A DNA stretch of 64,000 nucleotides from Amblyomma americanum (GCF_052857255.1 NC_135505.1:133169967-133233966); one strand, 5' to 3'; counted from the stretch's first letter, positions 1-12,822 are shown. Notes: a model not told the origin generated them from the sequence alone. Numbers and translations are program-made.

Positions 1-1315
1 GCATTAAATTTGCACTGCACAGCATGTAGGTCTTTGCATGTCATCCAGGCGGCGCTTCGAGCGCCAGCCGAAGTCGCTTTCTGTATATGCAGCAGACATG
101 CTTGGCATTTTGGCAACTGCGTGGAAAAAGCCGTAAGCTCTAAAAGAAAACAGGAAAATATTATTATCATATGCGTCGGTGGGCCACAAAATTCGATCGA
201 AAGCTGAAGCCACCCTCTATAAAGGTAGCGAACTTAAGAGTCAGGAGCACCGCAAAATTCAGAGCTGAGTTTCCAACCGATCAGCAGGCGGCGATCTTTT
301 AAAGTCAGCGCACCTCGCTGGATCACATTAGAACAGGCACGGTCGCCAAGCTGTTCATGCACGTTGTCGAATAAAATTGCGGCTGAACGTCTAAACGCAG
401 TTACCTGGCAGGGACATAACACGACGGTATGTGATTCTGGTCCTGAGTAATCCCATTTATGAGTAGAATTTAACACATAGGTATTTTCGGCAATATATTG
501 TGCTGCAGGTCTCGCTTACGAAGCACGTTTGGCATGGATTGAGCGGCAAGGGGACGCAAGCAAAAAAACAAGTATCATTACTGCAGATCGAACCAATCAG
601 CTATGCACTGAAGCGGACTACGGCATTTGGTTCATCAAGGCATGCACGAGCTCGTGCTTAAAATTTCAATTTTTTTTGTGGCGTTGTTAGACAGCGCCCA
701 ATAGCAATGACTTAGGCTGGAGATAATGAGTTGTTTTTTTTGTTTGCAAGCACCCCCTGTCGGTGACGATGCAATAATGTTACATGATACAACCAAATAT
801 TGTCCCACTAGAGCGGAATTTGCTACTTTGTTCCGCTTTTATAAGGAGCAGCATGAAATCTACTTCAATCTGGAAAAAGGCTGGCAGTTTCGGATCCCAC
901 ATTCCTCTAGTTATTTAGAAATCCTCTTTTCACAAAAATTCTACTCCTCAAAATTCCTGAAAAAAAAAGAATTCTACCGCGAAGGAACATCACTGATAAG
1001 ACCATCCGTAATGGCGTAATTGTAAAGGAAATTTCATTCCGTGTAGTTCATTAATTAAGCAAGATATGGAGGATGCTATTTCAACCATGGCAGTTTATAA
1101 CTTCCAAATATATAGGGGAAGAGAGGGGCAATTGGTTGCATTTTGACGCGCGAGTGATTCGTTTTTTTTCTTTATGAAAACTTATCACAGTTTAACTCGG
1201 GAAGCGCCCACGTCACTCCTGTGTCTGAGGTATTCCGTAATTAGTAACCGGCATTCTTTTTTTCTTCCTATACTTGAGTACAACACTGCCTAATATTCTT
1301 TTATCTCTCGTCCAC
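1..1315 (+). promoter_or_regulatory. 5' flank of GR copy 1, shared with the other GR copies
   Basis: No gene is recognised here. The first 480 bases match the flanks at about 8230-8700 and 29935-30390: all three carry a near-identical block beginning with GCATTAAATTTGCAC or a close variant, then a GTCTTTG-ATGTCA-CCAGG block, then a degenerate segment around GAGCAGGC. A second block near 510-560 (TTACGAAGCACGTTTGGCAT) recurs at about 15690 upstream of copy 3. The conservation marks the duplicated unit and probably contains the promoter and a non-coding first exon, but I cannot place either. The short ORFs here look like chance. Confidence 0.4.
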
Positions 1316-2846
1316 GAAGGGTTCTCTTGACCCATGTCTCTTGCTTCCTATCTAAGCATTAAACTTTGCGCAGTCAGAGACACGAAATATTCCACATGTC
1401 CAAAACACATATAAGAACCCTCCGCATGACGTCCTTCATGAGGAAATGACAAGTTGCACGGCGGGATCTGTGCAGTTTCTGGAATGCCATTTGCTCTCAG
1501 GCTCCAGCGTTCCGACGAAGATGACGTCAAAACTAAATGGAAGACATGCAACCCCGTCTACTCCCTTGCTTGGATCCTTGTGTTCGACGTCTCCCAGGCT
1601 TTGTACCTTTTCCAGCTTCATCACGCAATCTTTGACAAAATCAAAATATTTACCACTTTATTCCACTTTCTTATGCTCACGTTAAGCAGTTCTCCTTAAA
1701 ATACTTATCTGCATGTTGAGCACTATTATGAATTCCAGCCGCATCGTCGCTGTGATCAAAGAATCGGCAAATTACGAGAGGCAAGTGAATTTCTTGCCTC
1801 CGAAGAGACGCGATGGGACCGTGGCCCGCTGCGTCGTCCGGTTTTTACACTGCGTCGCTTTTGTTGGATGCATGGGCGCTTGCGGTTATTTTTCATTCGA
1901 GTTGGTCGACACCATTATAGACAGTAAAGCATTAGGCCTATTCGTAAAGTCAATCTGCTTTGCTGGAAAATAATTTTATGTTCACGACATGACACATTCT
2001 CATTATCAGACCTTGCTCCGAGATGTTCCGGCTGTACATTTCTCATCAGCATGAAGTTCTTTGTTCGATCGTGGGTCCGAATAGCGCTGGGGTCCATTTC
2101 AACGAGCGTGCCAGAATGGTTCTAATGATAAGGCTTAACCTCGGCAAGATTATGGAGCTCAAAGGTAGGCTGGACGACGTCTTGGGGTGGTACGTCACCG
2201 CTTCTGGTGTCAATTTCAACTTGTACGCATGCGTAACAGTATATAGCTTTCACGTTGAAAACCTTTCTGCCTCACAATATCCACTTTTAATGACGTGCAC
2301 TGTTTCATTATGCCTGGACTTGGTAGATGTCATCGATTTGAGCCACGGGATGATTACAGAAGTGAGTATTCTTGCTTGGTACTTCTTGAGAATATGCTCT
2401 ACTCTACTCGTGATAAGGCACAAACTGAAACAACGAGATACAGCTATTGCAAGCGGGTTGATGAAACTAAATCAGCATTATGACAGAATAACATTCTGCC
2501 GAAATAATTTCTACTTTTGGTTGCTCGTTGTCTGCATGCTTTTTTCTAAAATGGTAGAATGCCAAAACATCCTTTCTCTTTTTGAGACGTCAGATAAAGA
2601 CGTTTGTCCCCCACCGCGTGGACGTGAACAAATAATTCGGAAGGAAAAAAAGGCGCCTTTTTGTAGGGAAATATTTTTGCGATTTTTACTTACCTTCATA
2701 TGATTTAAGTGAGCTATCCCGCGTTTATTGCGAGTTGAAGTTTATGTGGAAAAATAAGAAGGTTGTAATATATAGGGATATATTGTTCGGTTGGAATTAG
2801 GGACTACTCTCTCGAGTAACAGACATTACTGCACCAGCGAAAGCAC

Positions 2847-2913
2847 GAGACACCAGGAGAAGAAGAAAGGACAACGCTGGCGTTGTCCTGTGTTCTTCTT
2901 CTCCTGGTGTCTC
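2847..2913. repeat. Short perfect-arm foldback (hairpin)
   Basis: Two arms of about 32 bp are reverse complements with almost no loop: the left arm starts GAGACACCAGGAG and the right arm ends CTCCTGGTGTCTC. It lies in the first coding intron of GR copy 1. The architecture fits a foldback/MITE-like repeat; no transposase or clear target duplication is seen. Confidence 0.75.
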
Positions 2914-3380
2914 TGAAATACATCAACTAGCCCACATGGTTACCTTGTCTCTCGAATAGGTTGTATTTTTTTCTTTATAGCTGAAAAACCTTCGCCGCAC
3001 TCTGCAAAATGTTCCCACCTGCTGTGAAAACCCGGCGTATTTCAATGAGGCAAGTTTGCGAATACTTTCCACATTGTAGAGCATATTGTTCGAAGCGCAA
3101 ACGGAGCTATTCAAGCTATATACCGACGCCTTTATTTCAACATCGTAGGTCACCTACTTGCGCGACTCCATAAAGCCGAAGGTGATAGCTTTTTCTGGAG
3201 CAGGCTTTTTTAGGCTGGGCAGGCCACTAATTGTGTCGGTAAGTTGCACAGAACCTTGCGTTCGTGCCAATAAAAGATGAATTAATATCTGGGTACATGA
3301 TCCTCAACATTCACAATGAATGGGCAGGATTCTTCTTAAGACAAGTTTAAATGCAGGCACCGGAAGGAAACCGCGGGTTC

Positions 3381-3522
<142 letters not shown>

Positions 3523-3889
3523 CTATGGACTGTAGAATAGAATATATAGAAGTATAGAATAGGCAGGAAGCGTCGAGGTGGCATACTGGGTTGCAACGCC
3601 GTTAACAAATGAAGGCTAACTGTATAATATAATTTTGAACCCGCAGAGACACAAGCAGAAAAGGTTTCTAGCATCTGTGCGCTAGGTACATGACTAAAAA
3701 ATTAGCGTAAGATACGAAGCCAGGCACTGCTTTCGTACCGCAGTTTCGTTGTTATTGAAGCAAGGATAGTTGTTTAAGTATGTTAGCCCTTGTTATGTCG
3801 GTTTCGATTAAAATTTTGATTGAGTTAAGTTAGTTTTTGATGGTTGATTCTATACTATCCCGCGGGAGATAGCTATTTAGAGAGACAAG

Positions 3890-4095
3890 CGCTTGCGCTG
3901 CACGATGACACTAAACGTGTTAATGGAAAGAAACAGTCTGATAGAAAGGGAGGCAGACGGCAGCAACAGAACGGCAGCGGGAAAGACAGATGAACACCCA
4001 GGCATAGACAGAAAGAGCGACAGAGAAACAGACGAACCGGTAGGCAGGAATATTCCTGAGGACAGACAGGCAAACAGAAAGACAGACAAAAATGC
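3890..4095. repeat. Degenerate CAGA-rich tract in GR copy 1 last intron
   Basis: A loose tandem of GACAGACAGAAAG-like words lies just upstream of exon 4. Homologous tracts occupy the same place before exon 4 of copy 2 (12330-12900) and copy 3 (26090-26360). It is therefore an old part of the duplicated unit, not an independent microsatellite. Confidence 0.7.
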
Positions 4096-4326
4096 GCCGC
4101 TTTCTTGTAGCATTAGCTACTTTTCTTAATGCTTGCAGCAACGTTAAGTAAAGCTGCTTCCTCTATAAATACGCTTTTGTTCTCGTTTTCCTCATATTTT
4201 CTTTTCTGGTTGCAGGATCCATGTTCGTATACAAAATTATTCTTGTGCAGACCAGCGAAAGTGCCAAGGGTGGCTCGCCGGCATCTTCAATGGACTACTT
4301 CGCTCACTTGGGAGGTGACACCTCTT

Positions 4327-5018
4327 GACGCTAGCTCAACTCAAGCTTTTAATCCATATTTTATATTCCACGAAGGCTCTTCTGATGCGAGAGAAAGGAG
4401 GGACTTCATACCTTTTAGTGCGCTAGCGTTAAAGCATCCAATCTCGAGAAAAAAATGTCTGAGTGAGTGTCTGAAGCCTGCTAGATGTGAGTAAATAAAA
4501 AAATACATATTATGGGTGTCCTAAGCAATTCTAAAATTGCGTAAATGCGAGAGCAAGTGCAACTTGCTCAGTTGGTCAGTGGACACCTCAATCGTGGTGT
4601 GAGTAGGCGGTGGCGTCCACCTACAACTGGAGGGCAGCTATACGCCTTTCTTTTTCTGAAATCCAGTGGAAGGTTTAGATTGAGCAGATTTTTGAGATGA
4701 AGATGACGACGATGATTATGAAATTTTATGTCGCAAGGGCATCTGTGACCAAAAAGCGCCTTCGTACAAGGTTTTTTTCTTCCACTCAAGCTGTGGTCCA
4801 AAACCCATTTTACAAGCACTTCACCCCAAATAAGCTGAGCACAAGGCTAGGGGAAAACTTGTACCCATTGTATCAGCGCTGGGTACCAGGCAGCTTTTTT
4901 TTTTAGAACCCCGCACCTGCCTCAAACGAGGCTGATGCTCAAAACACTATGCCACCGTTGCGAATATATTTTTGAGAATATTAAAGTTACCTGAGTAACC
5001 GTACTCTACAGTAAAGAG
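4327..5018. other. 3' flank of GR copy 1, no gene recognised
   Basis: An AATAAA-like signal near 4493 may be the old poly(A) site. At about 4557-4620 there is a diverged half copy of the foldback found at 5019-5146 (shared words TCAGTGGACACCTCAATCG and GGCGGTGG). Nothing else is recognised. Confidence 0.4.
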
Positions 5019-5146
5019 TACCTCAAAACACGATTGAGATGTCCACTGACACACGGAGCCAGTTAAGCAACTTCAATTTTTGAGAAGAGCAAAGTTGCTT
5101 AACTGGCTCCCTGTGTCAGTGGACACCTCAATCGCGCTTTGAGGTA
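5019..5146. repeat. 128-bp foldback inverted repeat
   Basis: The left arm begins TACCTCAAAACACGATTGAG and the right arm ends with its near-exact reverse complement. The arms pair for about 50 bp around a loop near 5080. A second, half-length relative lies at 4557-4620. This fits a foldback/MITE element; no coding capacity. Confidence 0.8.
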
Positions 5147-5857
5147 CGTGGCGGTGGGGACGCCGCGGCCTACTGCGCCAAGAAGGGTGGCGACGTTATT
5201 TGCTTGCCGCGTTTGGCCATGGGTTCCGGAGGACGACGGGATTTTCTTTCGAAGAGGCAAGTTATGTTCTCGAATTATTACGCGGCGACTGCACTGCGCA
5301 TCGATTTAATTCCTATACTCTCGCGCTGTGCGTTGTTTCTTATCGTAGTCGTGAACTTCCATCCGTGCACAATAGATCCAGAACACATCGCTTTGGCAGT
5401 GCCCTTACAATGCGCTTTAAGCGGTCGTAAAATTTTATAATGCGCTACAACTAAGGTCCCCAATCACAAATTCGCTTATCTTTGCCTGAAGCCTCACCTT
5501 GCAACCCGAGCCTCGAAACGAAACCGCAATCAAACGCGACGCACTGCTAGCGCGCATTGTTCGCATTTCGCCAAGTAACGCATTCGGCTGCATTTTTTCT
5601 CATGGTGGTGGCAGCTCCTCTCCATAAACCACAATAACGAAACCCGTGCATGTTAGCTGCAGCCAAGTAGAAAGGATGCAAACCAGTTTCCCGGCAGAAT
5701 AAGCAGCATCAAATGGAAAGGCAGCAACCGCGCCACGCCATGTGCCTCTTACATTCTCTGTAAAACCGTAATAGGAAACCTAGGCGTAGAGTTCATGCAT
5801 ATTACGCTAGCGCGCCTACGTTGAATTTAGTTTCACAAAAATAATCGTGTCAATTGT
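5147..5857. other. Spacer between GR copy 1 and the satellite, no gene recognised
   Basis: Moderate-GC unique-looking sequence. The small overlapping ORFs at 5200-5440 have no recognisable domain. Nothing supported. Confidence 0.3.
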
Positions 5858-7760
5858 TTGTTTTGCTTGGAGTTGTGTACCGAGATTCAATTGTTTTGTG
5901 ACATTCCCTATGTCGATGTGTTTAGAGGTGTTAACAGAAAAAGTCCAATGAAATTCTGCAGGAATTGCAGTGAATTGTTGGTTTTGTTTGGAGTTTCGTA
6001 CAGAGATTCAATTGTTTTGTGGCATTTCCTATATCCATGTGTTTAGCGGTGTTAACAGAAAGAGACCAATGGAATTCTGCAGGAATTGCAGTGAAGTGTT
6101 TGTTTTGTTAGGAGTTGCGTACCGAGATTCCATTGTTTTGTGGCATTCCTTATATCGATGTGTTTAGCGGTGTTAACAGAAAGAGTCCAATGGAATTTTG
6201 CAGTGAATTGTTTGTTTTGTTTGGAGTTTCGTACCGAGATTCAAATGTTTTGTGGCATTCCCTATATCGATGTGTTTAGCGGTGTTAACAGAAAAAGTCC
6301 AATGGAATTCTGCAGGAATTGCAGTGAACTGTTTGTTTTGTTTGGAGTTTCGTACAGAGATTCAATTGATTTGAGACATTCCCTATGTCGATGTGTTTAG
6401 CGGTGTTAACAGAAAAAGTCCAATGGAATTCTGCAGGAATTGCAGTGAAGTGTTTGTTTTGTTTGGAGTTTCGTACAGAGATTCAATTGTTTTGTGGCAT
6501 TCCCTATATCCATGTGTTTAGCGGTGTTAACAGAAAGAGTCCAATGAAATTCTGCAGGAATTGCAGTGAAGTGTTTGTTTTGTTAGGAGTTGCGTACCGA
6601 GATTCCATTGTTTTGTGACATTCCCTATGTCGTTGTGTTTAGCGGTGTTAACAGAAAAAGTCCAATGGAATTCTGCAGGAATTGCAGTGAAGTGTTTGTT
6701 TTGTTTGGAGTTCCGTACAGAGATTCAATTGTTTTGTGGCATTTCCTGTATCCATGTGTTTAGCGGTGTTAACAGAAAGAGACCAATGGAATTCTGCAGG
6801 AATTGCAGTGAAGTGTTTGTTTTGTTAGGAGTTGCGTACCGAGATTCCATTGTTTTGTGACATTCCCTATGTCGATGTGTTTAGCGGTGTTAACAGAAAA
6901 AGTCCAATGAAATTCTGCAGGAATTGCAGTGAAGTGTTTGTTTTGTTTGGAGTTCCGTACAGAGATTCAATTGTTTTGTGGCATTTCCTGTATCCATGTG
7001 TTTAGCGGTGTTAACAGAAAGAGACCAATGGAATTCTGCAGGAATTGCAGTGAAGTGTTTGTTTTGTTAGGAGTTGCGTACCGAGATTCCATTGTTTTGT
7101 GACATTCCCTATGTCGATGTGTTTAGCGGTGTTAACAGAAAAAGTCCAATGAAATTCTGCAGGAATTGCAGTGAATTGTTGGTTTTGTATGGAGTTCCGT
7201 ACAGAGATTCAATTGTTTTGTGGCATTCCCTATATCCATGTGTTTAGCGGTGTTAACAGAAAGAGTCCAATGAAATTCTGCAGGAATTGCAGTGAAGTGT
7301 TTGTTTTGTTAGGAGTTGCGTACCGAGATTCCATTGTTTTGTGACATTCCCTATGTCGTTGTGTTTAGCGGTGTTAACAGAAAAAGTCCAATGGAATTCT
7401 GCAGGAATTGCAGTGAAGTGTTTGTTTTGTTTGGAGTTCCGTACAGAGATTCAATTGTTTTGTGGCATTTCCTGTATCCATGTGTTTAGCGGTGTTAACA
7501 GAAAGAGACCAATGGAATTCTGCAGGAATTGCAGTGAAGTGTTTGTTTTGTTAGGAGTTGCGTACCGAGATTCCATTGTTTTGTGACATTCCCTATGTCG
7601 ATGTGTTTAGCGGTGTTAACAGAAAAAGTCCAATGAAATTCTGCAGGAATTGCAGTGAATTGTTGGTTTTGTATGGAGTTTCGTACCGAGATTCAATTGT
7701 CTTGTGGCATTCCTTATATCGATGTGTTTATCAGTGTTAACAGAAAGAGTCCAATGGAAT
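5858..7760. repeat. 121-bp satellite array, 16 units
   Basis: Sixteen tandem units were counted by the anchor TTGTTTTGTG: starts at 5891, 6012, 6133, 6245, 6366, 6487, 6608, 6729, 6850, 6971, 7092, 7213, 7334, 7455, 7576 and 7697. All are spaced 121 bp except one of 112 bp (6133 to 6245). Each unit contains GGTGTTAACAGAAA, GAATTCTGCAGGAATTGCAG and a GAGATTC word. From 6487 to 7576 two unit types alternate, giving a 242-bp dimer. The stretch from 6615 recurs exactly in its reading at 7341, giving a 726-bp (six-unit) higher order. The ORFs on the + strand are a by-product of the repeat. The array lies in the 5' flank of GR copy 2. Confidence 0.95.
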
Positions 7761-8229
7761 TCTTATTGCACAACTATTGAAGCCCACTGCGAACTCTTTT
7801 CTTTATCCATTTCGAACGCCTCGGTAATGAAGCAATTGTATCGAAGTCTTATACAGCACGATGTACTATCGCGTTTAAAACTGTACAGCGCAGAATTGAG
7901 CGCCAAGAAGTTTGTTGTGGCGCAGTCACGTAATGCAGTGACCTGAAGTGTGTCAAGCTATGTGGAGACGTGCGGTCTCCACTGCTATCAATACCCCACG
8001 ACTGGGTCCTGAGGCAGAGCAAATAGATACTTTCTCTCCTAAGAGCACGCGTTCAGATAAATTTTCATCACGATACTACATTGAATGCGCACGTCTCTAA
8101 TGCTTCTGGCGTAAAGAAAACATTCAATGATCTCAGGAAACACGTATATCCCAAGTGAAGGGGGTTGATTCCGACCCGGACCTATGTCTCGCGTGTTACG
8201 CGGTTCAGAAACACGGCAGTTCTCCCCGT
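7761..8229. other. Spacer between satellite and GR copy 2 flank
   Basis: The bases just after the array (ATTCTTATT and about 60 bp more) resemble those following the single satellite-like unit at 29500-29570, and the segment at 8100-8230 resembles 29820-29935. It is thus part of the duplicated GR upstream region. No gene seen. Confidence 0.45.
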
Positions 8230-8800
8230 AGGAAGCGAAGTGCATTAAATTTGCACAGCACAGCAAGCCGGTCTTTGAATGTCAGCCAGGTGGCGCTTCC
8301 GGCGCCGCTAGAGATCACTTCCTGAGTTGACCACATGCTTGTCTACTTGTCAGCAACGTCGAAAACGCCGTAAATATGAGAACCAAACGAGAAAACCGAC
8401 AATATTATATGCGTGGGCGCGCCTCCAATAGCGACCCAAAATCTGGGTCCGCCCTCCCCAAGGTAAGCGAGTTGACGCTGCTGACACACCGCCAAACTGG
8501 GAGCCGAGTCTCCTATTGGTCGGCAGGCACCTATTTAATAAAGGCTCCGCTGCAGTTCTTTCAAGACAAGTGCCCCGTCACATGGGTGTATTTCACACAA
8601 ACGTATGACAACAGGCTTGGTCATCAAGCTCTCCAAGCATACCGTCGAGTCGAAGTGCGGGTGATCTTTGGAACCGCAGCTCGGAACTGTGTAAAGCATT
8701 CTCAAAGCTTTGAAGCGCATAAGTATTGCCGGAATGAATTTTTTGCTGCATTCCTCATACGAACCCCACATGGCATGGACTGAATGCTAAGATCCCAAGA
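8230..8800 (+). promoter_or_regulatory. Conserved 5' flank of GR copy 2
   Basis: It shares the GTGCATTAAATTTGCAC block, the GTCTTTGAATGTCAGCCAGG block and a downstream CAAGACAAG...GTATTTC block with 29935-30360 (copy 4), and the first two with 1-330 (copy 1). The best guess is promoter plus untranslated first exon of the GR genes; the transcription start cannot be placed. The 135-codon ORF at 8376 is not conserved in the other copies. Confidence 0.4.
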
Positions 8801-10086
8801 GCCCGGAACAGGTAACATTACTCCTGGTGCTTTTGTTAGGATACGCATCCACTAACCAGATTCACTTTATTGCTGCAGCAAGTAACTGAAGGAGGTATTC
8901 CCAAATAATACACTTGTTATAAATAGGTTTTTTCTTTGGCGAGTTAGGTAGAGATAAATAGGAATGGCTCAGACCGGATGTATTGCGCACTAGTCGGTTG
9001 TGTACACATGCAGTTTGCCAAGATGAAGTGTTATTCTATCTCGTAATAAAAAAATCCTCTAAAAACCCAACCTCCTTTATTTAAGCTCTTTTTCCTACGC
9101 AGCAGCTTGAAAACTGCGTCCATTTAGGAAACAGGGAGACAATTTCAGATCTAAATTTCTTGAAACTTCGTAAAAATTCTCTTTTCCCCAATATTTGCCA
9201 CTCAATTTCTCTGAAAAGGCACAGGGGCCTCCTTGACCACATTCTAACAGAAGAAAATGCAACAGCATTTCGAATTTGGCCCACCCCAAAAATTCGAAAG
9301 GAAACCAAAATTTTTTTAAATAGGCTCACCCCAGAAAATATGGATAATAGAAATTGGTGCATGGATTAGGGCGTATTAGTGGAAGAGTAAGGTGCTTTAG
9401 CGGAGATTGGTAAGTGGCTCAAGATGCATTAATAGCTTGGGTTAGTCCACTCCGATATGATAATCCAATAGAAGGTACACGAACATTTTTTTGATCGGAT
9501 TTTTAACTTTGGACATGCTGACAACAATGCGGCCATGTCGAAAAAACAGAAAATTTCGCTGCGGGGAAACCGTTTTTTTTTGGGGGGGAGGGGGGTCGAC
9601 AGTCTTAATGCTACCGAATTAAAAGAAATTATCCGAATGGAACGTCACTGTAGACGCCAGAAATCAGGGCGTTATTGTAGCGAACCTTTCACATATCGTG
9701 CCTACTTATATAACAATGAATGAACATTGCTTTTTCAAGAACTAGACGTCAGAATGTTTTTGAAAGTTTTTGCAATAGCAGGTAGTTTCTATCGCTCTTG
9801 GCACACCGGTGATGGGTGGTTCCTTCTATCTTACAGGAACTTACCATGGTTAGGTTTCCTCTAAACATGCGTAAGCTAATCTTCTGTCAGAGGTATTTCG
9901 TGTGAGATTATCTCAATATTTTTTCTCCGTGCACTTTTTTACCTGAAGTGTAACAAATCTACATACAGTTCAATATTTGGGTGCGAAAATTGCTAGCAAG
10001 CTGGCAATTGGAAATACTTTTTGCAATTACTCGAGAACAAACTGGTTTACACGAGAAACGCCTAAATATATTTCTTTTTCTTTCAG
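8801..10086. other. Presumed 5' UTR intron of GR copy 2
   Basis: AT-rich, with a polypurine run (A8 then G-rich) near 9570-9600. Small ORFs only, with no recognisable domain. It ends in a polypyrimidine tract and AG at 10086. Confidence 0.4.
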
Positions 10087-10224
10087 GAAGGTGCTCTCGT
10101 CCTATAAATTTGCATTCTTAAATGAACATCCTTTATGCCACGGCCTGAATAACTATCCTACCTTTCTAAAACGACAACAGGAAATAAACCGAAATTGAAT
10201 TCAGTTCTAATCACAATCTTCACC

Positions 10225-12791
10225 ATGAGGTCGTTCATGAGGCGAAATTTCAAGTGGTATGGCTGGATTTGTGCACTCTCAGGAATGCCGTTCGCCCTCA
10301 GCCTCCGAAGTTCCGAAGAAGATGACGTCATGTCTAAGTGGAAGAGGTGGCACCTCATGTACTCAGGTGCTTGCATCGTGCTGTTCGCCTCCTGTCAGGC
10401 CTTGTACTTTTACCAACTTCAAATCACAATGCTTGACAAAGTCCAAATCTTTACCAGTTCTCTCCGCTTTCTCATGCTCACATATGCTAGCCTGAAAATT
10501 GTTCTTTGCATGCTGTGCACCATCATGAAATCAAGCCACCTCCTTGGTCTCTTCAAAGAATCGGCGAATTACGAAAGGCAAGCTAATTTCGTTCCACCGA
10601 AGAGACGCTATCGGACAATGGCCTGCTCCGTCGTTCGGTCTTTACTCTTCGTAACTATACTTGCAAACTTGTGTTCTTCCGATTACTATTCATTCGAGTT
10701 TGTCGACAAAGTTATACATAGTAATGCATTAGGCGTATTGGCAAAAGCAATCTGCTTTGTCGGAGAATTCTTCTTCCATGTTCATGACATGACGCACTCT
10801 CTTATTATCAGGCCTTGCTTCGAGGTGTTCCGACTGTACATTAGACATCAACATGAAGTTCTTCGCTCCATCGTGGGGTCGACCGGCGCAGCTGTCAATT
10901 TCACCGAGCGCGCCGCAATGGTGGGAAAAATTAGGTTAAACCTTTGCAAGATAGTGGCGCTCAAAGGTAGGTTGGACGACATTTTGGGCTGGTACGTAGC
11001 GGCATCTGGTGTCACCTTTATGTTGTACGCATGCGTAACAGTCTACATGTTCATCGTAGAGAATTCACCAGGCTCACAGCATGTATTTTTAATATTGTAC
11101 ACTGTTTCTTCATGCCTGGACTTCCTTGACGTCATCGATTTGAGCCACGGGTTGATTACGGAAGTGAGTAAATTTGCTTCTTATTCCTTGGGAATATGCT
11201 CAGCTCTACTGGTGATAACGCATAAACTGATAAAAAATGCAATTATTGCGATTGTGTGTCTGAAAGCCACTCGGCAGTTTGGCACAAAGTCATTCGGCAA
11301 GACCAATATCTAGCTTTTCACAACCATTGTCCAGAAGACATTTTAAACAAAGGTGGAAATCCCGAACATTCTCATTTTCGTTTGGTAAAAGTGAAAGATG
11401 GCTCTTCCCGGCTGCATGGACGAGAGTAAATAACGATGAAAAGAATACAGGTGCTTGTTTGCGGGAAAATGTTTTTGTCATTTTTTCATGACCCTCGAGG
11501 TATTTTATTCTGCTTCCTCGTGTTTATTTCGGGGTACATTTTATGAGGGAAGAAACTGAGTCAGTGACATAAAATGATTTTATCTCTGTGACAGAATTAC
11601 GGGCTGCAGCCTTCAATACGTTCTACTGTTTCTTTACAGCTTAAAAAACTGAGACAGACATTAAAAACAGTTCCAACCTGCTCTGAAAGGTTGGCTTACT
11701 TCTTACAAGTACGTGTGGTTCCTTACCATCTGGTGGCGTGTATTGTTTGCACCTTTAATAAGTGAATCCAAGGCCAACCATTTTAATCGCAGGTCATCCA
11801 TTTGCACGACTCCATCAAGCCGAAAGAGATAGCCTTTTCCGGAGCTGGCTTCTTCCGGCTGGATCGCCCACTGGTTGTGTCGGTAAGCTGTAGACAATTT
11901 CTACGTCGATGCCAAACAAACACCCTTATTGTCTGGATATATGATCCCCAGCCTGCTCAACGCGATATCAGCAGGAATCGATGTGATACACCAGGAAGAA
12001 ACAGCGTTAACAAAGCAGGACTAACCACTCTACAATAGTTTTTCATGCGCAGACACAAATGTTGGAAAGCTTGCTGACATCAGCGCTTTCGGAACCGGTC
12101 GGCTAAGAAATGTTTGCGCAATACGCAACCAGGCGATGCTTTTTTGTCTTAATGTTTTGTGCTGGTTGCAAGAACAGCGGTCTTTTTTTTTCTGTTGACC
12201 CTTGTTCGGTCGGTTAAGATCAAAATTTGAGTTTAGTGTAGCTGCTTAATTGTAATGAATACTAAGGAAATCAGGGGGACATGAAAGATTATGGAGGCAG
12301 CCGCTGGTACTGTCTGATACACTAAGCGTTTTGAAAGAGGCAGACAGAGATGGAGCCAGGTACAGGTAGGTACGGACATAAAGGCAGACGGACAGGCAGA
12401 CGAAGAGGCAGGCACAGACTTAAAGACAGACCGATAGAAAGATGTATGGACAGAGAGAAGGATGCACCGAAAGGGAGACCGACAGACAGAAAGGAAGACA
12501 GAGAGCCAGGCAGATGAACCGGCTGTGGGACAGACCGACACTCAGAAGACCCGAAGATTCGAAGGCAGATCGACAGGAAGAGAGACATACTGGCAGATAG
12601 GGATGCATAGTGAGCGTCAGAGGTGAAAGCACGGCTGGGCAGACGAAAGACAGGCAGACAGTCATGTACAGACCGAAAGACATAGAAACAGGAAGTCATA
12701 AAATTACTTTGGCAGAGACAAGAACAAACAAACCTACAGGCAGAAAGACAGAGAGACAGACGGAATGGTACGCCGATAAAAAGGCTTACAA

Positions 12792-12822
<31 letters not shown>

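Noticed and set aside
5858..7740. Repeat-protein ORFs of 60-86 codons in tandem
   Set aside because: 121 is not divisible by 3 and the ORFs are just windows of the satellite between stops.
10195..11313. A single 372-codon GR ORF
   Set aside because: Its start is TTG and its end reads through the GTGAGT donor at 11164; the spliced model with the ATG at 10225 matches copy 4.
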